Shown one piece after another: positions 40,478-47,892 of a stretch of DNA of 57,176 bases. Under the pieces are notes generated by a model. It was not told the origin of the DNA. It did no database searches and saw only the letters and a program-made list of their open reading frames with translations. The position numbers were made by a program, and so were the translations under genes. The stretch's first letter is position 1. Every line of letters begins with the position of its first letter. The stretch comes from Myxococcota bacterium (GTDB lineage: Bacteria; Myxococcota_A; UBA9160; SMWR01), in contig JBCCEW010000032.1 of the NCBI GenBank assembly GCA_039030075.1, positions 1 through 57,176 on the forward strand, in the 5' to 3' direction.

Positions 40478-41818
40478 CTAGCCGGCCGTCTCTTCGCGCA
40501 ACAGACTGTCGGCCGCCTGTTCGCCCGAGCGCACGGCGCCTTCGGGGGTCGGTGCCACGCTGTAGTCCCCGGCGAACGCGAGTCTTCGACCGGTCGCGCG
40601 CCGGTCGCGTTGCACCCGCCGGAAGCGGGCCAGCTCGCGGTACGCGCCCACATCGAAGCGCGGCGCACCGAAGCGATAGCGGAAGACTCGGGTGAACTCG
40701 ACGCTGCGCGCGAGCCCCGGCCAGAGCCGCTCGACCTCGACGAGGAGTTCCTTCTCGAGGGTCTCGTCGGGAGTCTCCAGGTGGTTCGCCGCGAAGCGGC
40801 CGCTGGCCACCAGCGTCGCAACGCCCCCGTCGCTGGGAGCGCGCCCGCCGCGCTCCCCAGGCTCGACCAGCACCGCGCCGAGCGGCGAACCCGACTCGGT
40901 CGACACCCAGAGGTGTCTCGTGCGGTTGACCAGCGGCCGTACCAGGGCAGCGGACACCGTCAGCGCCGGTGCGTAGCGCACGCCGCGCAGATAGCGAAGC
41001 TCGGGCGTGGTCAACACGGGTGCGGAGAGTCGCGCCGCCAAGGGCGCCGGCGTGGCCAGCACCAGCGCGTCGCCGACCAGGCTGCGCCCCTCCACGGTCA
41101 CGGCGCGGAAGCCGCCGTCCTGCCCCGGTTCGATCGAGCGCACCGGGCAGCCCAGGACGACTTCGAGATCCTCGGCCGCGCGTTCGAAAAGGTCACTCAG
41201 GGGCCCTCGCAGGCGACCGGGCATGGCGAACCCGTCGCAGGCGAGCTGCTGCAGGAACTGGAGCCGGCTCACCTCGTGCGGGTCTCCCAGCGTGGTCCCG
41301 CAGCCGACGGGCCCCATCCAGCGTTCGAGCACGCTGCTCCCGAAGTACAGCCGCGCGAAGTCGGCGAGGCTGCGGTCGTCGTACTGCTCCGCCGCTTCGG
41401 CGGCCCCCAAGTCCAGCGCCGCGCCGTAGCGGGACAGCAGGCGCGGCAGGCGAATCAGCCGCAGCGCATGCCAGCGCTGGACACCGGGAATCTTCGCAAC
41501 GTCCCGCCAGCTGCGCAGCGCGATCTCGCGCGCGCCCCCCTCGTCGCAGAATGCGGTGGCGACGGGCTTCACCGGCAGCAGCTCGTCGCGGAGACCGAGC
41601 GCATCGATCCAGGCGAGCAACCGCTGCTGGCCCGCGGTCACCAGGAAGGGCGACGGCTCGAGGTCATAGCCGTCCACCCGGCCGCCGGCATGACGGCCGC
41701 CGAGTCGCTCGGCGCCGTCGATCACGGTCACGCGGCAACCCGCGCGTGCGAGACGCGAGGCGCAGGAGAGCCCGGCGAGACCGGCTCCGACGATGAGCAC
41801 GTGGCGGGGGGGCGGCAC
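40478..41818 (-). CDS. FAD-dependent amine oxidase / protoporphyrinogen oxidase-like oxidoreductase
   Basis: The 446-residue flavoprotein begins with the dinucleotide fold VLIVGAGLAGLSCASRLARAG and the FAD-ribose Asp in VIDGAERLGGR. It ends with LAFAGDYSVAPTPEGAVRSGEQAAD, the second FAD-contact motif of the NAD(P)-binding-8 / amine oxidase family. Members oxidise amines, porphyrinogens or carotenoids; the substrate is not apparent. It has no transmembrane segment. The start is GTG 41818, with a -10 six bases upstream, so the message would be leaderless. Confidence 0.85.
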   Translation of the reverse strand: MPPPRHVLIVGAGLAGLSCASRLARAGCRVTVIDGAERLGGRHAGGRVDGYDLEPSPFLVTAGQQRLLAWIDALGLRDELLPVKPVATAFCDEGGAREIALRSWRDVAKIPGVQRWHALRLIRLPRLLSRYGAALDLGAAEAAEQYDDRSLADFARLYFGSSVLERWMGPVGCGTTLGDPHEVSRLQFLQQLACDGFAMPGRLRGPLSDLFERAAEDLEVVLGCPVRSIEPGQDGGFRAVTVEGRSLVGDALVLATPAPLAARLSAPVLTTPELRYLRGVRYAPALTVSAALVRPLVNRTRHLWVSTESGSPLGAVLVEPGERGGRAPSDGGVATLVASGRFAANHLETPDETLEKELLVEVERLWPGLARSVEFTRVFRYRFGAPRFDVGAYRELARFRRVQRDRRATGRRLAFAGDYSVAPTPEGAVRSGEQAADSLLREETAG

Positions 41819-41824
41819 GCGGGG

Positions 41825-41830
41825 ACGGTA
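41825..41830 (-). promoter_or_regulatory. -10 element placed for a leaderless oxidoreductase transcript
   Basis: On the minus strand TACCGT (41830-41825) ends six bases before GTG 41818. It is a weaker -10 match than the others, but the spacing repeats the pattern at 37041 and 42602. Confidence 0.35.
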
Positions 41831-41869
41831 CCCGGTCCCCGGCGTCCCGCTAGCGCGCGTCCGGCCCCG

Positions 41870-42589
41870 CTAGAGGTCTGGAGACGGCGCTCCGAGCCGA
41901 TCGAGCGCCGCCACCACGTCGTGGAGGGTTTCGAAGCGCTCGAAGGGGGCGCCTTCCCGCGCGAGGGCCGTCGCCAGCGAGTCCTTCGCGAATGCGGTGT
42001 CGGCTTCGATGGCGCCGCAGCGATCCGAGACGCGGCCGTTTCCCACGTGCACGAGATGGGCCCCGGGCTGTTCCCGGCGGTAGGCCCGCAGCCAGTCGCC
42101 CTTGCAGGTGCCGGTCCCGCAGCCGCAGGAGTCACTGGGTGCGCCCGGGGCGATCCGCCAGCACCCCCCTTCGAAACGCAATCCGTTCGCCGTGTAGTCG
42201 AAGCGCACGCCGTGGATCACCTGGAGCCGGTCCAGGTTCCAGTCGAAGCCGTCCGACAGGATCCGGAACGGCACGCCCCGGTCCTCACAAGCGGTCAGGA
42301 GCGCCGACGCGCCCGGGTCGAGGTCGATCGTCTGCAGGAATGCCTCGGTGGCCGCCTCATCGATGGCGAGGCCATCGAGGATCTCGAGGTTGTACTCCCA
42401 GGGCGTGATCTCGCCGCGTTCGTAGCGCTGCCACTCGCTGGCCTGGCGCTGGCCGCCGTAGCGGACGCCGAGTGTCGCTCCGACGTCCTGCACAGAGAAG
42501 GTGCCATCGAAATCGCAGAACACCGCGAGCGGCACCGCGCCGTGGTCCGTGTCGACGCCGTCGGGATCCAGGGTGGGCGCATCGGGCAT
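41870..42589 (-). CDS. HAD-family phosphatase, MtnX-like
   Basis: The 239-residue HAD hydrolase has motif I FCDFDGTF (Asp26 nucleophile, Asp28), motif II ILSDGFD, a CGCGTGTCKGDWLRAYR segment and motif III VGNGRVSDRCGA. The layout fits the MtnX / phosphoserine-phosphatase-like group; MtnX dephosphorylates an intermediate of methionine salvage. Five Cys occur in or near the CGCGTGTC stretch and could bind metal. Divergent transcription from a homocysteine methyltransferase, 23 bases away, supports a methionine-related role, but the substrate is inference. Confidence 0.75.
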   Translation of the reverse strand: MPDAPTLDPDGVDTDHGAVPLAVFCDFDGTFSVQDVGATLGVRYGGQRQASEWQRYERGEITPWEYNLEILDGLAIDEAATEAFLQTIDLDPGASALLTACEDRGVPFRILSDGFDWNLDRLQVIHGVRFDYTANGLRFEGGCWRIAPGAPSDSCGCGTGTCKGDWLRAYRREQPGAHLVHVGNGRVSDRCGAIEADTAFAKDSLATALAREGAPFERFETLHDVVAALDRLGAPSPDL

Positions 42590-42599
42590 GGGACGCGCG

Positions 42600-42607
42600 A
42601 GTATACC
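42600..42607. promoter_or_regulatory. Symmetric bidirectional -10 element shared by two divergent genes
   Basis: The 8-mer AGTATACC contains TATACC on the plus strand (42602-42607), five bases before ATG 42613, and TATACT on the minus strand (42605-42600), ten bases before ATG 42589. The palindrome GTATAC lets one element serve both directions in a 23-base gap. Plus-strand transcription would start at the ATG itself, and minus-strand transcription about four bases before its ATG. The -35 regions, inside the opposite coding sequences, are poor matches. Confidence 0.6.
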
Positions 42608-42612
42608 CAGCG

Positions 42613-43491
42613 ATGGATTCCGAACCGCGCGCTTTCGCCTCCCGGCTCCACTCCCGCGAACTCCTGGTTCTGGACGGCGCAACCGGCACCGAGCTCGAGC
42701 GGCGCGGGGTCGCGACGCAGCTCCCGCTCTGGTCCGCGGCCGCGATCGAGTCGCACCCCGAGGTGCTGGCGGAGATCCACGCGGACTACGCGGCGCGCGG
42801 GGTCGACGCGCTCACCGCCAACACCTTCCGGACCCAGCGGCGCACCCTCGCCCGCAGCGGACGTGCGGACGTCGCGGGAGCGTGGACGACCGCGGCCGTC
42901 GCGATCGCCCGGCGGGCGGCGGGCCACCGGCTGGCCGTACTCGGTTCCTGCCCCACCCTCGAGGATTGCTATCGCCCGGACCGGGTTCCGGAAGCCGATG
43001 CACTCGCCACAGAGCACGCGGAACACACGGGCCACCTCGCGCGCGCCGGGGTCGACGGCATCCTGGTCGAGACCATGAACACCCAGCGCGAGGCCGTCGC
43101 CGCCACCCGCGCTGCCATCGCGCATGGGCTGCCGGTCATCACGACCTTCGTGTGCTGGGAAGGGCCGACGCTCCTGTCGGGGGAGCCCCTCGCGGACGCG
43201 TTGCGGGCAGCTGCCGATGTCGGCGCGGACGTCGTCGGCGTGAACTGTCTGCCCGCCTCGAACGCGTTGCGTTGTCTCGACACCCTCGCTGCCAGCGACC
43301 TGCCGTTCGCGGTCTACGCCAATCTCGGAGAACCCGAAGACGAGCAAGGCTTCCGTCGCAGCGAAGCGCTTTCGCCCGACGCGTTCGCGCAACATGCGCA
43401 TCGCTGGTGCGAAGCCGGCGCGCGCATCGTCGGCGGCTGCTGCGGAACCGAGCCGGCGCACCTCGAGGCGGTCGTTTCGCGCTTGCGGTGA
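42613..43491 (+). CDS. Homocysteine S-methyltransferase family protein
   Basis: This 292-residue zinc methyltransferase has LVLDGATGTELERRG, the zinc ligand Cys212 in GVNCLP, and Cys276-Cys277 in GGCCGTEP. Enzymes of this group move a methyl group to homocysteine from S-methylmethionine, betaine or a corrinoid, making methionine. The free-standing domain (no cobalamin or folate domain) suggests the MmuM/BHMT type. ATG 42613 is five bases after the -10, with no ribosome site, so it should be translated from a leaderless message. Confidence 0.88.
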   Translation: MDSEPRAFASRLHSRELLVLDGATGTELERRGVATQLPLWSAAAIESHPEVLAEIHADYAARGVDALTANTFRTQRRTLARSGRADVAGAWTTAAVAIARRAAGHRLAVLGSCPTLEDCYRPDRVPEADALATEHAEHTGHLARAGVDGILVETMNTQREAVAATRAAIAHGLPVITTFVCWEGPTLLSGEPLADALRAAADVGADVVGVNCLPASNALRCLDTLAASDLPFAVYANLGEPEDEQGFRRSEALSPDAFAQHAHRWCEAGARIVGGCCGTEPAHLEAVVSRLR

Positions 43492-43516
43492 CCGAGGGTG
43501 TCGCTCGGCGGAGAGC

Positions 43517-43537
43517 GGTGACGCGAATTGTGTCACC
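43517..43537. promoter_or_regulatory. GGTGAC dyad upstream of the sigma-54 promoter
   Basis: GGTGAC (43517-43522) and GTCACC (43532-43537) form a perfect six-base inverted repeat around nine bases. It lies 26 bases after the methyltransferase stop and about 110 bases before the sigma-54 promoter, the usual distance for an activator binding site. It could also be part of a terminator; no T-run follows. Confidence 0.35.
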
Positions 43538-43645
43538 CGCTCGCGGTGGGCTGCCGGTGTGCTGCCGGCCCCGCTTCTTGCGCATTGCCGTGAATCGGGA
43601 CGAGAAACGAACGCTTAGGGCGTCAGTCGCCGACCGGGGCCTCGC

Positions 43646-43661
43646 TGGCACACGGATTGCT
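43646..43661 (+). promoter_or_regulatory. Sigma-54 promoter
   Basis: TGGCACACGGATTGCT matches the -24/-12 consensus: TGGCAC, five bases, TTGCT, with the GG and GC exactly 12 apart. Transcription should start near 43672, reading into the hairpin-rich region and not into a recognisable gene. It is the best sigma-54 site in the window. Confidence 0.7.
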
Positions 43662-43671
43662 CTAGCAGGGG

Positions 43672-43970
43672 TCACCACATACGGAGTCCCCACTCCAAAA
43701 CGATGTGCCCGGGCCGGCAGCCCCTCCCGTCGCGAAATGCGACGTGCCGGCCCGGGCTACTCGTTTCTGCGACTCCCGACGTCAGGCTCGACGGAAGCGA
43801 AGGCGTGCAGAAACGAGTCGGGCGCAGCGCTCCTCCGTCCCTGCTTCGGTCCGCAGTGAGGACGAAACTCCGCTCTCAGGCCGAGCGGATGTCGGAGTGC
43901 GCAGCCCGTGCCAGGGCCGGCAGGTCACGCGCGAATCCGGCCGACCCCGCGCCAGGCGGAATCGGCCGGA
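43672..43970 (+). ncRNA. Candidate structured RNA transcribed from a sigma-54 promoter
   Basis: The roughly 300-base stretch from the predicted start holds several hairpins. H1 is GGAGT/ACTCC (43683-43696). H2 is a perfect 13-pair stem (GCCCGGGCCGGCA 43707-43719 with 43745-43757) that continues, past an eight-base bulge, into CGTCGC/GCGACG with a GAAAT loop. H3 is a perfect 12-pair stem (ACTCGTTTCTGC 43759-43770 with 43807-43818). H4 has GTCC-CTGC/GCAG-GGAC (about 43837-43863) and ACTCCG/CGGAGT. H5 is a nine-pair stem (43936-43944 with 43962-43970) enclosing CCGC/GCGG. No credible protein is encoded. The Myxococcus sRNA Pxr is also sigma-54 driven and multi-hairpin; I claim analogy, not homology. 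The RNA runs tail-to-tail into the PEP-CTERM gene. Confidence 0.45.
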
Positions 43971-43983
43971 AGGGGGAATCGCG

Positions 43984-44610
43984 CTAGGCGAGGCTCTTGC
44001 GTCGCGCGCGGCTCGCGATCACGAGACCCGTGGCGAAGATCAGCGCCGCCGAGGGCTCGGGAACCGGGCGCTCCAGGTTCCAGTTGAAGTCACCGCGGTG
44101 CCAGTGCTGATCGTTGTAGAACCCGAGCCAGCTCGACAGACCGTACTCGTCGTTCTTGTCGTTGAGCCCGGTACCGAGCTGCGCCCAGTAGTCGTGCTTT
44201 CCGCCGATTCGGGTGATGTTGTAGCTGTCGAACGTCCCGTGGGTGGCCGTCAGGGTCCCCGCGACCGTCTTCGCGAACATCCAGTCGTCCTGGCGCTCGT
44301 GCCAGCCCGCGCCCTTCAGCGCGGTATGGCCGGCGTCGAGGTACTGCTGGGCCGTCTTGACGTCGCTGAAGGTCACGCTCAGCGCGTAGGTCTTCGAGGG
44401 ATCGGACTTCGAGTACAGAGCGCCCTCGAGGGTCCAGTGGTCGTCGTTCTTGGTGAACGTGCCGTGGGGATCGAAGTGCAGGTCGGTGGCCACGCCCGGC
44501 ACCCAGACGGCGTGCTTGTCGGGGTGATGAGCGGAAGCCTTGTAGAGAGTGCTGGCCGAGGCTGCCGCGGGCAGAGCGAGCGCGAGGGCCAAGACGAAGA
44601 TGCGCAACAT
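43984..44610 (-). CDS. PEP-CTERM sorted exported protein
   Basis: The 208-residue protein has a signal peptide (MLRIFVLALALALPAAASAS) and a Trp/His/Asp-rich body. Its C-terminus is classic PEP-CTERM: RPVPEPSAALIFATGLVIASRARRKS, with the motif at about 183-186, a hydrophobic segment and a basic end. Such proteins are exported and processed by exosortase. ATG 44610 has GGAG eight bases upstream; a longer frame toward 45129 is the shadow of the MFS gene. A sigma-54-like site lies 94 bases upstream of the start, which fits sigma-54 control of PEP-CTERM genes known in some bacteria. Confidence 0.88.
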   Translation of the reverse strand: MLRIFVLALALALPAAASASTLYKASAHHPDKHAVWVPGVATDLHFDPHGTFTKNDDHWTLEGALYSKSDPSKTYALSVTFSDVKTAQQYLDAGHTALKGAGWHERQDDWMFAKTVAGTLTATHGTFDSYNITRIGGKHDYWAQLGTGLNDKNDEYGLSSWLGFYNDQHWHRGDFNWNLERPVPEPSAALIFATGLVIASRARRKSLA

Positions 44611-44703
44611 GAGGTGTCTCCGGTGGATGGGGTTGCGCTGAGTGAGTGCCCTGGGCTCGCAAAGGGGTGGCGAACCTGCACTTTTGGCCGCAAGTCGGCC
44701 GCA

Positions 44704-44719
44704 GGCATTGCCGCTGCCA
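44704..44719 (-). promoter_or_regulatory. Sigma-54-like site upstream of the PEP-CTERM gene
   Basis: On the minus strand TGGCAGCGGCAATGCC keeps TGGCA and TGC with GG and GC 12 apart, but differs from consensus at two places (G for C after TGGCA, A for T before TGC). A transcript would start near 44693, about 83 bases before the ATG. Confidence 0.4.
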
Positions 44720-44767
44720 GCGAATCTTCGCGCGGGAGCGGAGACGCTCCCTTCCGATCGGCCCGGC

Positions 44768-46033
44768 TCAGCGCCTGCGCGGGTCGGTGACCCGGAGCGC
44801 CACGATCGCGAAGGCCACCAGCTGAAAGCCCGTCGCGATCCACAAGACGGGCGCCTGCCCCACCGCGACCGCCAGGAGACCGCCGGCGAGCGCCCCGAGC
44901 GCCGCCACGAGCTCCGAGGCCGAGTTCGCCACGGCGATCCGCAGTGGGAGCTGCTCGCGGCTCCCGAACTCGAGGACGAGGTTCTGCGCGGACATCTGGA
45001 AGCCGCCGAGCCCCAGGCCGATCCCGCCGAAGACGAGCAGCAGGATCCCGAAGGAGGCCGTGTGAAGCAGGGCCACGACCGAGAGGATCCACAGCGCGAG
45101 CGCCGCGAGGAAGGTGGCGCGATACCCACGCCGGTCGGCGACGACGCCCCAACCGAAGTTGCCGACGCTCTGCGTGAGAACGAAGGCCGCGGTCAGCTGC
45201 CCGAGTTGGCTGCCGCCGATCTCCTGGGTGCCGGACGCGTACAAGACATACAGGGGCATCCCCATCCGTCCCATCACGGCGAGCGCTCTTGCCAGGAAGT
45301 AGACCGTGAACTCCCGGTCCGAGCGCAACAGGCTCGGGAGCTCGCGGAGACGCTCGAACACCCCTGCGCGTTCCCGCACGGCGGGCGACGCGGGCTCGCG
45401 CACGAAGAGCAGCGTGGCGAGCCCGACCGAGGTGAACACGAAGGCCAATAGGAAGGTGGCGGCGTAGCCGTTCCCGAGCGCGTTGCGCTCGATCAGTACC
45501 TCGCCGGCCGCGAGCGAGACGAGGAACGCGGTGGTCCCGCCGAGCGCGTTGCGCAGCCCCATCAAGCGGCCGCGTACCTCGACCGGGATCACCTTCGCGT
45601 ACAGGAAGTTGAAGACGACGCCCTGGATCCCGAGGAACACACCGAACAGACCCAGGAACACCCAAGCGCTGTAGAGCGGACCGGGCTGGGGCAGGAAGAG
45701 TCCGCCGAGCGCGAGCCCGAGGATCATCACACGCATCGACACGCCGATGAGGAAGCCGACGGGGAGCACGCGGCGCCGGTGCTCGATCAGGGTCGCCCCG
45801 ACGATCGGAGACAGGAACATCCCCAGGTACTGGAGCGCGCGCGCCACGCCGACCGCCCATTCGGTCCCCGCCAGCGCAAACACGTAGGCCGGCACCAGCG
45901 TCGGCGCGTTGAGCAGACGCATGCCGGTCTGGCCGAGCATCCCGTGCGCGAGATGCGCCACATAGTTGCGCCGTAGGGTCGCGCGGACCTCGGCCTGGAA
46001 GGCCGCTTCGGCGCTGGCCGACGGCGGGTTCAC
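44768..46033 (-). CDS. Major facilitator superfamily transporter
   Basis: The 421-residue protein has about 12 hydrophobic segments in two halves, with the MFS loop signatures EVRGRLMGLRNALGG in the centre and GVVADRRGYRATFLAALAL after helix 8. It would move a small solute across the inner membrane, possibly as an efflux pump; no substrate clue exists. GTG 46033 overlaps the folC stop by four bases (GTGA), so it is translated with folC. The N-terminal helix is unusually hydrophilic at its start (residues 1-25). Confidence 0.85.
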   Translation of the reverse strand: MNPPSASAEAAFQAEVRATLRRNYVAHLAHGMLGQTGMRLLNAPTLVPAYVFALAGTEWAVGVARALQYLGMFLSPIVGATLIEHRRRVLPVGFLIGVSMRVMILGLALGGLFLPQPGPLYSAWVFLGLFGVFLGIQGVVFNFLYAKVIPVEVRGRLMGLRNALGGTTAFLVSLAAGEVLIERNALGNGYAATFLLAFVFTSVGLATLLFVREPASPAVRERAGVFERLRELPSLLRSDREFTVYFLARALAVMGRMGMPLYVLYASGTQEIGGSQLGQLTAAFVLTQSVGNFGWGVVADRRGYRATFLAALALWILSVVALLHTASFGILLLVFGGIGLGLGGFQMSAQNLVLEFGSREQLPLRIAVANSASELVAALGALAGGLLAVAVGQAPVLWIATGFQLVAFAIVALRVTDPRRR

Positions 46034-47415
46034 GCGGGGTCCGCGAGCGCTTCGGCTTCGGGGGTTGGGCTCGGGGGGTCCGACCAGAGGCGCCGCGCGA
46101 TGCCAGCCAGGTAGACCGACCCCGACGCACACAAGGTGGTGCCGGAGGGCAGAGCAGCCCGGGTTCGACGGAGCGCCTCCTCCGCGTCGTCGATCGCGAG
46201 CACGGGCAGGGTGGAACGTCGCGCCTGCACCGCGGCAACCAGCTCGTTCGGATCGAGCGCGCGGATCGGCTCGGCGCGCGTGAACGTGATCGACCGCGCG
46301 AGCGGGAGCCACGCCTCGAGGATCGCGTCGCGGTCCTTCCCCGCCGAGAGCGACACGACGAAGTCCACGGCATCGCCGCGCTCGGCGAGAACCCGGGCCA
46401 GAGCACGCGCCGACGCCTCGGTGTGGGCCGAGTCCACCACGATCCAGGGATCGGCGGCGAGCGTTTCGATGCGGCCGGGCAATCCGACGCCGGCCAGGCC
46501 TTCGCGGGCCGCTGCCGCGATCGCTTCGGGCGCATGGCTGTCGGCGAGCAGACGTCGCGCCGCCGCCACCGCGAGCGCGGCGTTCGCGGGCTGGTGGTCA
46601 CCGGCGATGGGCAGCGCGAGGGTCACCTCGAATGCGCCCTCTCCCGTCGTCAGGGTCGCGCCCGTCGCGCTGGTCTCGAAGGCCAACGCGATGTGCTCAC
46701 CTACGCGAAACAGCGGCGCCCCGACTGCACGAGCGCGCTCCTCGGTCACCGCCGCCGCTTCGGGCACCAGCGGGCCCATCAGCGCCGGGACGCCCGGCTT
46801 CCAGATCCCCGCCTTCTCGCCCGCGATCGCGGCCAGCGTCGTGCCCAGGCGGTCGGTGTGCTCGAGCTCGATCTGGGTCACTGCGGTGACCGCCGGCGTC
46901 ACGGCGTTGGTCGAGTCGAGGCGCCCGCCGAGTCCGACCTCGAGGATCGCGTGGTCGACGTCGGCCTCCTGGAAGAGCAGCAGCGCGACCGCGGTGGTGG
47001 CGTCGAAGAAGGAGGGCACGCTGTCGCCCCCCGCCTCGCGCAGGGCGTCCACCTCGGGGCGCACCCGCTCGACCGCCGCCGCCAGCGAGGCCTCCGCGAC
47101 CGGGACCCCATCGATGCGGAACCGCTCGATCCAACTCTCGAGATGCGGAGACGTGAAGGTTCCCACGCGGCATCCCGCAGCGAGAAGGATCGCCTCCGCA
47201 AAGAGCGCGGTGGAGCCCTTCCCCTTCGACCCGGCAACGTGGAAGATCGAGAGCCCGGCGTCGGGGCGATCCAGTCGCGCCAGCAGGGCCTCGATGGGCG
47301 CGAGGGAGAGTCGGGCCGGTCCCGGCACCCGCTCCTTCTCGAGGTTGATCAAGCCTTCGAGGTAGGACGCGGCCTCGGCGAGGCTGGCGATCGGGGCGGT
47401 AGCACGACGCGTCAT
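46030..47415 (-). CDS. folC: Bifunctional folylpolyglutamate / dihydrofolate synthase
   Basis: The 461-residue Mur-ligase-fold enzyme adds glutamate to folates or dihydropteroate. It shows FHVAGSKGKGSTALFAEAIL (P-loop), TSPHLESWIERFRIDG, LEVGLGGRLDSTNAV and IELEHTDRLGTTLAAIAGEKAGI, all FolC hallmarks. ATG 47415 is preferred over the longer frame that runs into the upstream gene's 3' region. The C-terminal domain has VVDSAHTEASARAL. It is followed directly by the MFS gene with overlap. Confidence 0.92.
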   Translation of the reverse strand: MTRRATAPIASLAEAASYLEGLINLEKERVPGPARLSLAPIEALLARLDRPDAGLSIFHVAGSKGKGSTALFAEAILLAAGCRVGTFTSPHLESWIERFRIDGVPVAEASLAAAVERVRPEVDALREAGGDSVPSFFDATTAVALLLFQEADVDHAILEVGLGGRLDSTNAVTPAVTAVTQIELEHTDRLGTTLAAIAGEKAGIWKPGVPALMGPLVPEAAAVTEERARAVGAPLFRVGEHIALAFETSATGATLTTGEGAFEVTLALPIAGDHQPANAALAVAAARRLLADSHAPEAIAAAAREGLAGVGLPGRIETLAADPWIVVDSAHTEASARALARVLAERGDAVDFVVSLSAGKDRDAILEAWLPLARSITFTRAEPIRALDPNELVAAVQARRSTLPVLAIDDAEEALRRTRAALPSGTTLCASGSVYLAGIARRLWSDPPSPTPEAEALADPA

Positions 47416-47505
47416 GGGGGTGGCCTTCCGGGCCGCAGGACGCTCGGGGTCGCGCGCAGACGCCCCCTGTCGAGACGTGGACGCGCTTCCTGCGCCCGAA
47501 ACGAA

Positions 47506-47529
47506 ACGAGGCGGCCGAAGCCGCCTCGT
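47506..47529 (-). terminator. Intrinsic terminator with UUCG loop after the Cys-rich small gene
   Basis: A perfect ten-pair stem (ACGAGGCGGC with GCCGCCTCGT) closes, on the minus strand, on a TTCG tetraloop and is followed by TTTCGTTTCGG. It lies 27 bases past the stop of the minus-strand gene at 47556. Confidence 0.8.
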
Positions 47530-47555
47530 CGAATCAGTCGAGAAAGGTCTCGGCG

Positions 47556-47882
47556 CTATTGGACCATGTAGCGCTTCCACTGGCGGTACTCCTTGACCGC
47601 CTCGCTCGTGGAACCCGCTGCCGGGAAGAAGAACTTCACCGCATGGCCGCACTCGCGGCAGATCTTGTAGCAGAACTTGAAGCCGTCGATCTCCCGGTTG
47701 CCGCCAACCAGCTCCCGGTTCTCGTCGCGGCAGCACGCGGAGGCGTTCACCGGCGAGACGATCTTCTTCGGGTAGTCGTTCCGCGGCTTCTCGTCGTCCG
47801 TGTACTTGATGATGTTGCGGACGATGCGGTTCGCCTTGGCGTCCGTGTTCTGCTTGCGAATGTTGCTGCCGATTCTTCTCAA
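47556..47882 (-). CDS. Small basic Cys-rich protein, possible zinc binder
   Basis: The 108-residue protein is Lys/Arg/Asn rich, unlike the Ala/Arg-rich neighbours, with Cys50-Cys51 and FCYKICRECGH (Cys71, Cys75, Cys78, His80), which could hold a metal. It starts at TTG 47882 with AGGAAG about six bases upstream, ten bases after the stop of the NRDE gene, and a strong terminator follows. Codons are still GC-ending, so recent transfer is not indicated. I recognise no family. Confidence 0.7.
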   Translation of the reverse strand: MRRIGSNIRKQNTDAKANRIVRNIIKYTDDEKPRNDYPKKIVSPVNASACCRDENRELVGGNREIDGFKFCYKICRECGHAVKFFFPAAGSTSEAVKEYRQWKRYMVQ

Positions 47883-47892
47883 CGGTTCTTCC

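Noticed and set aside
43895-43913. Another TGGCACG on the minus strand as a sigma-54 site
   Set aside because: The -12 part reads GCGCA in place of TTGCA, and no gene follows on that strand at a sensible distance.
43703-43987. 94-codon plus-strand frame inside the hairpin region
   Set aside because: Coincides with perfect stems, lacks a ribosome site and runs past the stop of the PEP-CTERM gene; low-complexity product.
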